Assembly (NCBI RefSeq): GCF_003208175.1
Contig: NZ_QKMR01000003.1
Span: 1 to 64,000 of the forward strand
From: Ruminiclostridium sufflavum DSM 19573
GTDB lineage: Bacteria > Bacillota > Clostridia > Acetivibrionales > DSM-1351
DNA length: 64,000 nucleotides
Direction of reading: 5' to 3'
Shown: piece after piece, positions 26,305 through 34,332 of the stretch
How positions within the stretch are numbered: position 1 is the first letter of the stretch
How the letters are laid out: each line of letters opens with the position of its first letter
The notes under the pieces: generated by a model
Told to the model about the DNA's origin: nothing
Database searches by the model: none
The model's input: only the letters and a program-made list of their open reading frames with translations
Program-made: the position numbers and the translations under genes

Positions 26305-26673
26305 TTACATTGTCATTGTGTGAGTGTTTCCCTGCTCTGTTCCAGTAGGCATTTCCTGCTTCTGCACTTTATTCTGCCCTTGTGCAAGTGCATGTTCATA
26401 AGCTCCTATTACAGCATTGTCAAACTCTTTTCTGGCTTCTGCAGTACACGGAAAACATATATCCTTGTATTCACCGTTCCCTGCTTTATAACTCGGCATT
26501 GAAACAAAGAGTCCTTTCGAGCCCTCCATTAGTTTCACACCACGTACGGCAAAAGCACCATTGATATTAACTGTAGCAGTTGCTCTCAGTGTACCTTCAG
26601 GTCTTATGCTTTGAATTTTTACATCATAACGAAGCCCTGTACCATCTTTCTGTATGTTTGTTGTTTCTTCCAT
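26305..26673 (-). CDS. SpoVG-like protein of the ICE early module
   Basis: 122 aa. VKIQSIRPEGTLRATATVNING and VSMPSYKAGNGEYKDICFP match the SpoVG fold, an RNA/DNA-binding regulator that also occurs widely on clostridial ICEs and phages. The tail beyond residue 100 is Gln-rich and variable. SD AGGAGT lies before the ATG. Probably a regulator of element gene expression rather than the host sporulation protein. Confidence 0.85.
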   Translation of the reverse strand: MEETTNIQKDGTGLRYDVKIQSIRPEGTLRATATVNINGAFAVRGVKLMEGSKGLFVSMPSYKAGNGEYKDICFPCTAEARKEFDNAVIGAYEHALAQGQNKVQKQEMPTGTEQGNTHTMTM

Positions 26674-26692
26674 AACTCATTACTCCTTCCTT

Positions 26693-27256
26693 TTACATTC
26701 CCATTTTTATGTCCTGCTCCTGCTGGTCTGCGAATTCAATTTTCTGAAAACCAATCGTATTAACATAGTAAAAGTCGCTGCCTCTTTCATTATATATCTC
26801 CACCACATCAGATATCGAAAGTGAATGCCCTGTAAATCCATTTGGATGATCCAGGTTGAATTTAGCATAGATACCTTCCAAATCATTGGTTTCAAGCTCA
26901 CCATCATAAACAGCTTCATAATTTACCATGCTTGGCTCTCCGGAAGCTTTAACCACTTCGTCATAAGATCTGAACCTCAGGTCAAAATCAGAGTCGGCCT
27001 TCAACTGCCAGATTCGGACATTTTTAAGAGACTTTTTGTCCTTCAACAGTTCTTCCGCTTTTTCTCCGCTTGATAGGCGGTCAAACACTCCGTCTTTCCA
27101 ATCTGAAACAAACTTCTTTTCAGACAGCCATTCCTCAAACTCCTTGCTTTGAAATATTTTATCCACTGTCGCCCTGTCCTCTTTTACATATCCAGCCGGA
27201 TTGCCATAGTAAATAATACAGCCGTTTTTTACTTCAATGCCGCTCAATTGCGTCAC
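26693..27256 (-). CDS. YodL-domain protein
   Basis: 187 aa. The C-terminal 70 residues hold the YodL-like signature NDLEGIYAKFNLDHPNGFTG then SLSISDVVEI. The N-terminal half is unrelated to anything I recognise and contains a helix-rich YodL-associated region. YodL domains are frequent on mobile elements beside methylases and SpoVG-like genes. Function unknown. Co-directional and closely packed with its neighbours. Confidence 0.75.
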   Translation of the reverse strand: MTQLSGIEVKNGCIIYYGNPAGYVKEDRATVDKIFQSKEFEEWLSEKKFVSDWKDGVFDRLSSGEKAEELLKDKKSLKNVRIWQLKADSDFDLRFRSYDEVVKASGEPSMVNYEAVYDGELETNDLEGIYAKFNLDHPNGFTGHSLSISDVVEIYNERGSDFYYVNTIGFQKIEFADQQEQDIKMGM

Positions 27257-27270
27257 CTCCTCCGGCGTAT

Positions 27271-27801
27271 TTATTCATCGGATTTGTTTTCATAGCAGCA
27301 AATCTGTTTCCCATAGATGATTTCCTCTGACATCAGACTATTATTAAGCCCTGCCATACAAACTCCTATTTCTTTTAAAATATGAAGTATGCCTTTTGGA
27401 ACATCTGACAGGTCATGCTTGTACTCCGCCTCAACAACTGTCACTTCACCGCTGTCTTCACTGGTATAGGCACATAGCTTTGCATCCTTTGGAATCCCGG
27501 CATCCTCAAGAATAAATTCAGGAAGCTTGATTGACACCGCATCTTCTGTTTCTGTACAGCAGCTACAATCTTCACAGATACCGGCAGACATGACCAGAGC
27601 CAGATATAGCTCTTTAATTATTTTTTCCAAGCCTTCAAGAGTTTCTATGACTTCAATTGCAGTCATTTGGGATTTTAAAAGCACCAGACCATTATCTATA
27701 GCTTCTGCCTCCAGTTTCCCAACATCTCCGATTTTGTTCTCAACCGTTTCCGTAACGGGCAGACACAAAAACCTTTTTACCTTTTGCTTTGTATTTTCCA
27801 T
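27271..27801 (-). CDS. Protein with AbrB/MazE-like segment, function unknown
   Basis: 176 aa, acidic. The middle part SIKLPEFILEDAGIPKDAKL resembles the swapped-hairpin AbrB/SpoVT fold, and CEDCSCCTET carries four closely spaced Cys that could bind metal. The C-terminal 60 residues are helical. Its stop-start overlaps the adenine methylase gene by one base, so they are co-expressed. Possibly a DNA-binding regulator of the early module; low certainty. Confidence 0.5.
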   Translation of the reverse strand: MENTKQKVKRFLCLPVTETVENKIGDVGKLEAEAIDNGLVLLKSQMTAIEVIETLEGLEKIIKELYLALVMSAGICEDCSCCTETEDAVSIKLPEFILEDAGIPKDAKLCAYTSEDSGEVTVVEAEYKHDLSDVPKGILHILKEIGVCMAGLNNSLMSEEIIYGKQICCYENKSDE

Positions 27802-28646
27802 TATTTCACTTCCTCCTCGGATAATCCGTTTTTCAAATCAAATAAATTCATTTGTGCCGGAGCATTTTGCTCTCTTTCATGCAAGTTATAGCTAGCAATT
27901 AATATTTCAGGAAACTGCGCACCATTGTCATATCTCTGCTTGATATTGTTTATTCTTGTGTAGCTTTCAATTACAATTCCCGGTTTATCATAAAGAGTCC
28001 TGATAAACTCACAGTCGTTATATGACAGAAGAAACTTTCCTTCAATAGAAAGCAGCGTATCTCTGAGCTGGATGTGATCCTCCTTTTGAAAGCCCTCCTC
28101 TCCGACATTTTTGTAGTACTTTTCTGTATCATAGTATGGAGGATCTAAATAAAAAAAACTGACAGGGCGGTCATACTGCCTTATCAGTTTCTCAAAATCC
28201 TTATTCTCAATAACCACTCTTGCGAGCCTTCGATGCGCCTGCTCTATTAAAGGAAAATTGCTCCTCATATCATGGGGCTGGCTGCTGAAGCTCGTTAGCC
28301 CAGATGCGTAACTGTATCGTATCAGCTGATAAAAATATGCTGCACGTTTCACATTATCAACAATAGTTTCTTTATCTAACAGCTCTCTGATTTTTTCAAA
28401 ATCCTCACGGGAATTTAATACATACATCAGCTCCTTCTGTAACTCCTTGTAATCATCTCTTACGCATCGGTACAGATTTACAAGCAGACTATTGAAGTCA
28501 TTGTATACTTCAAAATCATTGCCGGGCGGTTTATGGAACAGCACCCAGCCTCCGCCGCCAAACACTTCTATGTATCTCTCATAATATAGCGGGAATAGAG
28601 ATACAATAAGCTCTCTCATAGACTTTTTCCCACCAATCCAACTCAT
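27801..28646 (-). CDS. DNA adenine methylase (Dam/D12 class)
   Basis: 281 aa. SAM-binding motif near the start YIEVFGGGGWVLF and catalytic DPPY in FFYLDPPYYDTEKYY identify a group-alpha N6-adenine methyltransferase; WIGGKKSMRELI opens the protein. No partner endonuclease is next to it, so it is an orphan methylase, common on ICEs, where it may protect the element from restriction in new hosts or tune its expression. Confidence 0.93.
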   Translation of the reverse strand: MSWIGGKKSMRELIVSLFPLYYERYIEVFGGGGWVLFHKPPGNDFEVYNDFNSLLVNLYRCVRDDYKELQKELMYVLNSREDFEKIRELLDKETIVDNVKRAAYFYQLIRYSYASGLTSFSSQPHDMRSNFPLIEQAHRRLARVVIENKDFEKLIRQYDRPVSFFYLDPPYYDTEKYYKNVGEEGFQKEDHIQLRDTLLSIEGKFLLSYNDCEFIRTLYDKPGIVIESYTRINNIKQRYDNGAQFPEILIASYNLHEREQNAPAQMNLFDLKNGLSEEEVK

Positions 28647-28664
28647 AAAACTGTTAATATCTTA

Positions 28665-29018
28665 TCACCCCTTTACGTTCACAAACCAAATTTGAAGCTT
28701 GGCATCACTGCCTGAATCAGGAAAGCAAGACATTGAACGGATCAGTCCATTCTTAGCTTCTGCGATTTTTTCAATTCGACTGTTTAGTTGACAAATGCTC
28801 CCCAAAATCTCACTTTTATTGGCAGCGTAATAATAACCACCTTCATCGCTGCAGACGGGATGACCCTCGCATCGAAGCATATTGACTATGTCACGGATTT
28901 TTCTTCCGCTCATTTGAAATCTCATTTCCAAGCTCTTGCTCTGCGAAGCCTTCCCTGCTCCTGTGTGGTTTCTTTTCAAATATCTCAAGAATTTTTCGTT
29001 TATACTTACATGGTCCAC
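28665..29018 (-). CDS. Small winged-helix-like ICE protein
   Basis: 117 aa. Residues 20-70 (MRFQMSGRKIRDIVNMLRCE, then GHPVCSDEGGYYYA) have the pattern of a winged helix as found in phage and ICE replication-switch proteins. The C-terminal half is helical. It precedes the adenine methylase gene by 18 bp. DNA binding is inferred from the fold only. Confidence 0.6.
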   Translation of the reverse strand: MDHVSINEKFLRYLKRNHTGAGKASQSKSLEMRFQMSGRKIRDIVNMLRCEGHPVCSDEGGYYYAANKSEILGSICQLNSRIEKIAEAKNGLIRSMSCFPDSGSDAKLQIWFVNVKG

Positions 29019-29211
29019 CTCCTATCGCCTCCTACCCTCGGTGGTATAAAGTTTTGAGCAGCAAAAAAGGCCGGCTGTTTCACTGTGTACTGCATCAATT
29101 CAACCTGCCTCATTTGTTTTCAATCATAAAAAACATACAGTTTCTATGCCATATTCCAATGCTTTGTAACTTCCCACACTCCCTATTAATAATGACCTTG
29201 CCGCAATTCAT

Positions 29212-29499
29212 TTACATACTCATCCCTCTCATAGATTGCTTTTGTTCCTGCTCTTGACTTTCTTCCTGCGGTTTTGAAATAACTTTGAAGCTATCCTCTC
29301 CGGGAACTATTCCAAGAGTTCTGCCGTTATCCCATTTCATTTGTAAGCCACCTGCATCGTCAACTAATTCAACCGTCCCCTGCATACCAGGTTCAATAGG
29401 TGCGTAGGGGTCATCCATACTGATTAATTCAATTCGAGTCCCTGCCGGATATCGCTTCTTAATTCTTTCAACTTGACTTCTTGACGGAAAACCATTCAT
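29212..29499 (-). CDS. DUF4314 family protein
   Basis: 95 aa. RIKKRYPAGTRIELISMDDP, then EPGMQGTVELVDDAGGLQMK and WDNGRTLGIVPGEDSF, is the standard DUF4314 domain, a small SH3-like beta barrel found on conjugative elements. The tail is Gln/Glu-rich. Function not known. A 193-bp gap separates it from the next gene downstream and contains no clear element. Confidence 0.85.
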   Translation of the reverse strand: MNGFPSRSQVERIKKRYPAGTRIELISMDDPYAPIEPGMQGTVELVDDAGGLQMKWDNGRTLGIVPGEDSFKVISKPQEESQEQEQKQSMRGMSM

Positions 29500-29597
29500 A
29501 TTCTCTTTCCTCCATTTCTTTATTCAAGACATAAAAAAAGAACTTCTTCTATTTCTGTAGATGAAAGCAAACATCTCATTCATAAAAGCAGCTCATA

Positions 29598-30260
29598 TTA
29601 ACAATTCACTTGAAACATATCTGCACCAAATTTTGAAATCAAGATAGCGTTAATGATGGCTTTGAATATATCTGCTCTAATCAAAGCCTCATCCGCTATC
29701 TCACTCATACTTATGTACTCTTTTCCAAAAAGGATGGTTCGTGCTGTTTGGTACAATGCATATCCATCAGTATCAATTAAATTCAGGTTCATCCGTTTAA
29801 AATCAAAGCAATCCAAATATATATGTCCCTTAGCCGAATCCCATAGCCTGTCATCCGCAGTAAGTAGAAACAAAACAGCTAGGTAAGCCGGATTTCTGTT
29901 TTCTATTGATATATTTTGTATCCGGCATACCTTACAAAATCGGAAACGGTGATTGAGATTTATAAAAACCTCTCCATCAAAGTTTCTGGCTAATCTGGCA
30001 AGCCTTCTTTTAAAACGGTATGCCTTGAATTCTTTGAAGCAGTTATCAACAATAGTTTCATAACATATCATCCCTGCTGCTAATCTCTCGGTGAAGTAAT
30101 TACAAATATTTTCACCGCAAGGGCATTGCAGATTTCCTTTTTTATCATTCGTCTCTTTTACAACAATCACCCCGCTTCCTCTTGGCATAAAATTTGGTAC
30201 AAGCATCATTAGCTGTTCAATCTCCTGTAGCTCTGTACCGTACATAAAATATTTTGACAT
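29598..30260 (-). CDS. Uncharacterised ICE protein with Cys pairs, 220 aa
   Basis: Soluble protein. CPCGENICNYF and FCKVCRI contain four Cys that might form a small metal site. No recognised catalytic motif. The start codon lies about 40 nt after a strong intrinsic terminator, with SD AGAGAGG before the ATG. I do not recognise a family with confidence. Confidence 0.55.
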   Translation of the reverse strand: MSKYFMYGTELQEIEQLMMLVPNFMPRGSGVIVVKETNDKKGNLQCPCGENICNYFTERLAAGMICYETIVDNCFKEFKAYRFKRRLARLARNFDGEVFINLNHRFRFCKVCRIQNISIENRNPAYLAVLFLLTADDRLWDSAKGHIYLDCFDFKRMNLNLIDTDGYALYQTARTILFGKEYISMSEIADEALIRADIFKAIINAILISKFGADMFQVNC

Positions 30261-30298
30261 CGTTTGTTAACCTCTCTTTCTGATTTTGGGTATAAAAA

Positions 30299-30338
30299 AA
30301 GAGGCTATGTTTTTCAGTAACGAAGAACATAACCTCTT
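30299..30338 (-). terminator. Strong intrinsic terminator before the 220-aa gene
   Basis: On the minus strand AAGAGGTTATGTT pairs with AACATAGCCTCTT (one G-T) around a 14-nt loop and is followed by seven T. It ends transcripts coming from the DUF5131 gene. Confidence 0.8.
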
Positions 30339-30574
30339 GATTGTTTACCCGATGGGATTTATTAAGTTGTTTTCGGTTTTATATGAAAACAGAGGCACCA
30401 AGATTTATCATCGAGGTATCTCTGAATTTTCTTAATTTTAATTTTAAAATGTTAGGCATGCCTACTATATTCTCATTAGGCCAATGAGGTGCACTGCGCC
30501 CAATACTCATTGGACTGGTTCAGAACATTAATCAAACAAAATAGGCAATAATGTTTTATACTATTCCGTTCCTG
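30339..30574. repeat. Palindrome-rich non-coding segment
   Basis: Holds a GTTTTC/GAAAAC hairpin, the perfect palindrome TAGGCATGCCTA (30453-30464), and three interlocking arms CTCATT (30472-30477), CCAATGAG (30481-30488) and CTCATTGG (30506-30513). No gene is visible. Such clusters may be terminators, ssDNA origins or protein-binding sites of the ICE. Confidence 0.5.
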
Positions 30575-31297
30575 TCAAAACAACCTTTTTCCGTCTGATA
30601 TATTTATACCAAGCTCTTTCGCCATACTGGTTTGCTTAAATGGATTTACTTTTTCCACTACTCCGTCACGTTTAAAAAGTGAGCCTGTATTTTTGAACCA
30701 AAATGTTACATTTGCTTTTACGCATTGTTCACGGATATTAAGTACCCAATCATAATCACATTCACGAGCCTCTCTCCCCGTTTCACCTCCAACTGTAACA
30801 TGGTCTACTCCATGAAGATATGATGTTAAATCTATCGCTTCTAAAAGCGGTGCGCAGGCAATAAAACGTCGCTTTATCGGATAGGATAAAAATAATGGAA
30901 GCCTATAATCGGCTAATATTTGATTTTCGACAGTACATCCAATATTCACATTGTCATATCCAGTATCCCAATCTGACGGAAGCGATACAAGGAAGCGGTC
31001 AATCCTTTTTGTCAAAATCAAAAATTCTATATCTGTTCTTTTCTTGATGATAGCCCATATTTCTTTACGCCATTCATCTGCTTCAGGAAGAAAAAAGTCA
31101 GTTGCAAAACAAGTTGCAAGAATTTTGTTACCTTTAATGTTGTATTCGCCTTTAGCATTAGTCCTTATAGGCCAATCAAATTTGTCTGTTTTTTCTATGG
31201 CGTTTTGACCATATCGTTTTGCATGGGGTCCATAAAAATAACAATATGTACAACCATCACTAATTTTGTAACAGCCTGTCCATGGTTCCCAGTTCAT
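30575..31297 (-). CDS. DUF5131 (phage Gp37/Gp68) family protein
   Basis: 240 aa. The opening NWEPWTGCYKISDGCTYCYF has the Cys pattern C-x7-C-x2-C reminiscent of radical-SAM Fe-S ligation. FLILTKRIDRFLVSLPSDWD and VTVGGETGREARECDYDWV are the other family hallmarks. Gp37/Gp68 proteins occur on phages and ICEs; their reaction is unproven. SD AAGGAGG is ideal. It is the last gene before the presumed right end of the element. Confidence 0.87.
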   Translation of the reverse strand: MNWEPWTGCYKISDGCTYCYFYGPHAKRYGQNAIEKTDKFDWPIRTNAKGEYNIKGNKILATCFATDFFLPEADEWRKEIWAIIKKRTDIEFLILTKRIDRFLVSLPSDWDTGYDNVNIGCTVENQILADYRLPLFLSYPIKRRFIACAPLLEAIDLTSYLHGVDHVTVGGETGREARECDYDWVLNIREQCVKANVTFWFKNTGSLFKRDGVVEKVNPFKQTSMAKELGINISDGKRLF

Positions 31298-31537
31298 AGC
31301 GTCCTCCTTATTTAGTGAGTTTTATTGTGTCTATATATAATCAATCTTTTTGCGCCTTTTCCGCCAAATGCGTACAAGTTATTATTTACCTCAAAGCCTC
31401 GTTTTCCATCTGTCATTTCTCAAATATCTCTATGTCATCTATATTTTTGCCCTTTTTTAAGCCTCAAAAATGATCATTTTTTTGCTCATTTTTTGCCCAA
31501 AAATCGCTCCAAAACCACAACATGTTGTGGTCAAACT
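31298..31537. other. Putative right ICE end: AT-rich junction with palindromes next to rlmD
   Basis: 240 bp without a gene, rich in T runs. It contains the perfect palindromes AAAAATGATCATTTTT (31466-31481) and ACCACAACATGTTGTGGT (31514-31531), and twice TTTTTGCCC. The rlmD 3' end is a known tyrosine-recombinase target, and the adjacent AT-rich repeats would suit integrase arm sites. The matching att repeat would be outside the window. Confidence 0.4.
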
Positions 31538-32932
31538 CTACTTTTTATCCTCCGAACCACATTTCGTCATCAGAATTATCGCTTCTACGTGCCCCGTCCA
31601 CGGGAACATATCCACCGGCTGGACCTCCTTCACCTCAAACCCATTCTCGCACAAGAACTTCAGGTCTCGTGCAAGCGTGGATGGGTTACAGCTTACGTAT
31701 ACGATACGTGCAGGCTTCATTGCAACAAGTGTCTTTAACAGGACCTCTTCGCAGCCCTTTCTGGGCGGGTCAACCACAACCACATCCGCCCGGATTCCCT
31801 CGTCATACAGCTTCGGTATTACAACCTCTGCTTCACCCGCCAAAAATTCAACATTAGCTATGCCGTTTAGTTCAGCGTTTTTTTTGGCATCGTCAATTGC
31901 CTCCCGGACGACCTCCACTCCAATAACCTTTTTAGCTTTTTCAGATAAGAAGAGAGAAATAGTTCCTATACCGCAATACAGGTCGAAAACAGTTTCATTT
32001 CCGGTAAGTCCCGCATATTCAAGAGCTTTACTATACAGCACCTCAGTCTGAACAGGATTGACCTGAAAAAAAGAAAAGGGTGAAATATTAAATCTATATT
32101 TTCCAATATAGTCTGAAATGTATTCCTGCCCATAAATACAGGTATTCTTGTCACCCAGAATAATATTTGTACTTCTGGTATTCACATTAACGATAATACT
32201 CTTAATATTCTCGTACCTTTCACACAGAAGCCTCACCAATTCCTCTGCCTTGGGGATTTTTTTACCGTTTACAACCAGCACAACCATAAGCTCATTGGTT
32301 TTAAAGCCTATCCTGACCATTACATGACGAAGAAAGCCTTTGCCTGTCTTTTCATTATAAATGCTTATCCTCCTTGATGCAAAGAAGCCGCGGACAACCT
32401 CGCTTATATCACTGCTTTCCCGGGGCTGAATATTACATTCCATACTTTCGATAATATTATGTGAGCCCTTTTCATAAAATCCGATTTTAACATCGGCACC
32501 GCAGCTTCCAACAGGATATTGAACCTTATTTCTATAATGAAACGGCTTCTCCATTCCTATAGTATTATATACCTGTACATTTTCAAGACCGCCGATTCTC
32601 TTGAGATTTTGACGGACAGTATCAGTTTTGAATTCCAGCTGTGCATCATATGACATATGCTGAACAGAACAACCGCCGCACCTGCCAAAAGCCGGACAAA
32701 ATGGCTCTGCCCTTTTTTCAGACAGTCTGTGAATATCAACAATAGTACCGACTGCATAGCTTTTGGTCTGCTTAATAAGCTTCACATCAACTGTCTCACC
32801 CTCAAGAGCACCGTCCACAAAAACCACAAATCCGTCAAGTTTGCCTACTCCTTGGCCTTCATGAGTTAATCCCGTTATGTTAATTGTATATATTTCACTC
32901 TTTGATAATATCTTTTGAAAAGATTTTTTCAT
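31538..32932 (-). CDS. rlmD: 23S rRNA (uracil-C5)-methyltransferase, RlmD/TrmA family
   Basis: About 464 aa. N-terminal TRAM domain (about 10-65), four-Cys Fe-S site (CPAFGRCGGC and a distant Cys), SAM domain with VFDLYCGIGTISLFLSE, VVVDPPRKGCEE, and the catalytic Cys in IVYVSCNPSTLARDL. It methylates U1939 or U747 of 23S rRNA depending on subtype. I prefer the ATG at 32932 (MKKSFQKILSK); upstream TTG 32953 and ATG 32944 are also in frame. The ICE appears to be inserted at or after its 3' end without disrupting it. Confidence 0.92.
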   Translation of the reverse strand: MKKSFQKILSKSEIYTINITGLTHEGQGVGKLDGFVVFVDGALEGETVDVKLIKQTKSYAVGTIVDIHRLSEKRAEPFCPAFGRCGGCSVQHMSYDAQLEFKTDTVRQNLKRIGGLENVQVYNTIGMEKPFHYRNKVQYPVGSCGADVKIGFYEKGSHNIIESMECNIQPRESSDISEVVRGFFASRRISIYNEKTGKGFLRHVMVRIGFKTNELMVVLVVNGKKIPKAEELVRLLCERYENIKSIIVNVNTRSTNIILGDKNTCIYGQEYISDYIGKYRFNISPFSFFQVNPVQTEVLYSKALEYAGLTGNETVFDLYCGIGTISLFLSEKAKKVIGVEVVREAIDDAKKNAELNGIANVEFLAGEAEVVIPKLYDEGIRADVVVVDPPRKGCEEVLLKTLVAMKPARIVYVSCNPSTLARDLKFLCENGFEVKEVQPVDMFPWTGHVEAIILMTKCGSEDKK

Positions 32933-33282
32933 TATTATGTTCATGCCCTGCAATCAGTTCGGAAAATTCCCGTTAATTGTACAGACACGGACCCATTCCC
33001 CCTTTTATATCCGGATAAATTCCAGGACTCTTCAGTCCTGTTTCATGAGAGCTTCCGACTTTTAATATCACCTTTTACTTCCGGCGTCCACTCCGCCTGT
33101 AAGGACACCCTTGTGTCTGAAAAGCTGCAAGTATTCAAGCTGCATTGGAATTAGCTCTTCTGCAAGATAAGTCAATTACTATAGGCTAAAGACCTACGAT
33201 ATCGGCCGATAGCTTGTATCTGAGGCTCAAGCTGGCTTCAAAACCAGCTAAAAACCTTATTAATTATTCTGTTTTTGACCTT
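32933..33282. other. Non-coding, hairpin-rich leader region of rlmD
   Basis: About 350 bp without a gene. Contains a series of small stems, for example CAGGAC-TCTTCA-GTCCTG near 33030, GACAC-CCTT-GTGTC near 33105, and AGCTGG/CCAGCT around 33230. Repeat copy R1 lies at 33170-33212. Could be a structured RNA leader; nothing matches a known riboswitch. Confidence 0.4.
33170..33212. repeat. Dispersed repeat copy R1
   Basis: Begins GTCAATTACTATAGGCTAAA and continues with an ACGATATC core followed by GGCCGATAG, which makes a TATCGGCCGATA palindrome. The same opening occurs at 36671 and 43202. Confidence 0.6.
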
Positions 33283-33909
33283 CTATCTTATAAAATTTGT
33301 CATAACGCGTTTTTCTTCCGACGGAACAGGAATCTTATCCTTGCCTGCTTCAATTATCTTGAGCAGCCATGCCATAGCTCTGGCATTTTTGCGAAGAGTT
33401 TGAATGCCTTCCATATCCTGAAGAACCTCCCCTTTTTCCTTGCCATATGCTATAGTCCAGTATTGAGAAGGGGGTATGACTGTCTGAGCCAAATTAAGAT
33501 AGTTATTAAGCTGATGTACCGCATCTACACCGCCTGCACGTCTTACAACAGAAAAAGACGTTGCCACCTTATATTTAAAATAAGCCGAGCTTGTATAAAA
33601 TACTCTGTCCAGAAAAGCTTTCATAGTCCCTGCTATTCCTGCATAATAGGTCGGAGAAGAAAGAATAAAACCATCTGCTTCACGCATTTTCTTCGCGGTC
33701 TCATTAACAATATCCTCCCTGAAAACACAGTGATGCTCATCAGAAGTCCCACAGTATCCGCAGCCGATACAGCCATGAATATCCAATTGGCCGACTTGAA
33801 TAATTTCAACATCTATTCCCTGCTGTTCAAGTTCATCTGTCATAACCTTCAAGGCTTGACTTGTGTTCCCGTTTTTACGCGGACTCCCGTTAATAGCAAT
33901 AACCTTCAT
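33283..33909 (-). CDS. Flavodoxin-like NAD(P)H-dependent FMN reductase family protein
   Basis: 208 aa. FMN-binding start IAINGSPRKNGNTSQAL, then the Cys-rich HGCIGCGYCGTSDEHHC and the SPTYYAGIAGTMKAFLDR motif of the iron-sulfur flavoprotein/NADPH-dependent FMN reductase superfamily. The Cys cluster may bind an Fe-S centre. Start at 33909 chosen because AGGAG lies 9 nt upstream; 33915 is the alternative. Probably a stand-alone redox enzyme. Confidence 0.88.
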   Translation of the reverse strand: MKVIAINGSPRKNGNTSQALKVMTDELEQQGIDVEIIQVGQLDIHGCIGCGYCGTSDEHHCVFREDIVNETAKKMREADGFILSSPTYYAGIAGTMKAFLDRVFYTSSAYFKYKVATSFSVVRRAGGVDAVHQLNNYLNLAQTVIPPSQYWTIAYGKEKGEVLQDMEGIQTLRKNARAMAWLLKIIEAGKDKIPVPSEEKRVMTNFIR

Positions 33910-34332
33910 AATCATACACTCCTTTTGTGCTATATTTCATAGTATACCCCCTGCCCTTGACTGTAAGTCAATAGTATTAATAAAAATTTATTAATTGTTG
34001 CTCATTTGCAGATAATATACAGTAATTAATTTTTTAAATTATTTTACGCATTATTATACATTAAGAATACACAATATTCATTATGATGAAAAGCAGCAAT
34101 AAATTTCTTAATTTATGGAACCAAACCCAAGCTTTTACCGTCTAAACCGATATACTATTTACATACTCAGCTTCTACATAAAATATTAGTGCTTTCTGTT
34201 GACAAGCTTGAGCACATACAATTTTCAACTGGCAAAGTTAAATAAAAATATCTTTCAGCCGTAAATTATCTTCAGCAGCCATTAAATTTTAAAAAACTTA
34301 ATGGCTGTGCACAAAGAAAGGATGGAACCAAA
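33910..34332. promoter_or_regulatory. Intergenic region with leader hairpin of the beta-propeller gene
   Basis: AT-rich divergent promoter region. TTGACA at 34199-34204 is a good -35 candidate, but its -10 is poor. A perfect 10-bp hairpin, CAGCCATTAA (34276-34285) and TTAATGGCTG (34298-34307), stands just before the AAAGAAAGGA ribosome site, where it could influence translation. No gene seen. Confidence 0.4.
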
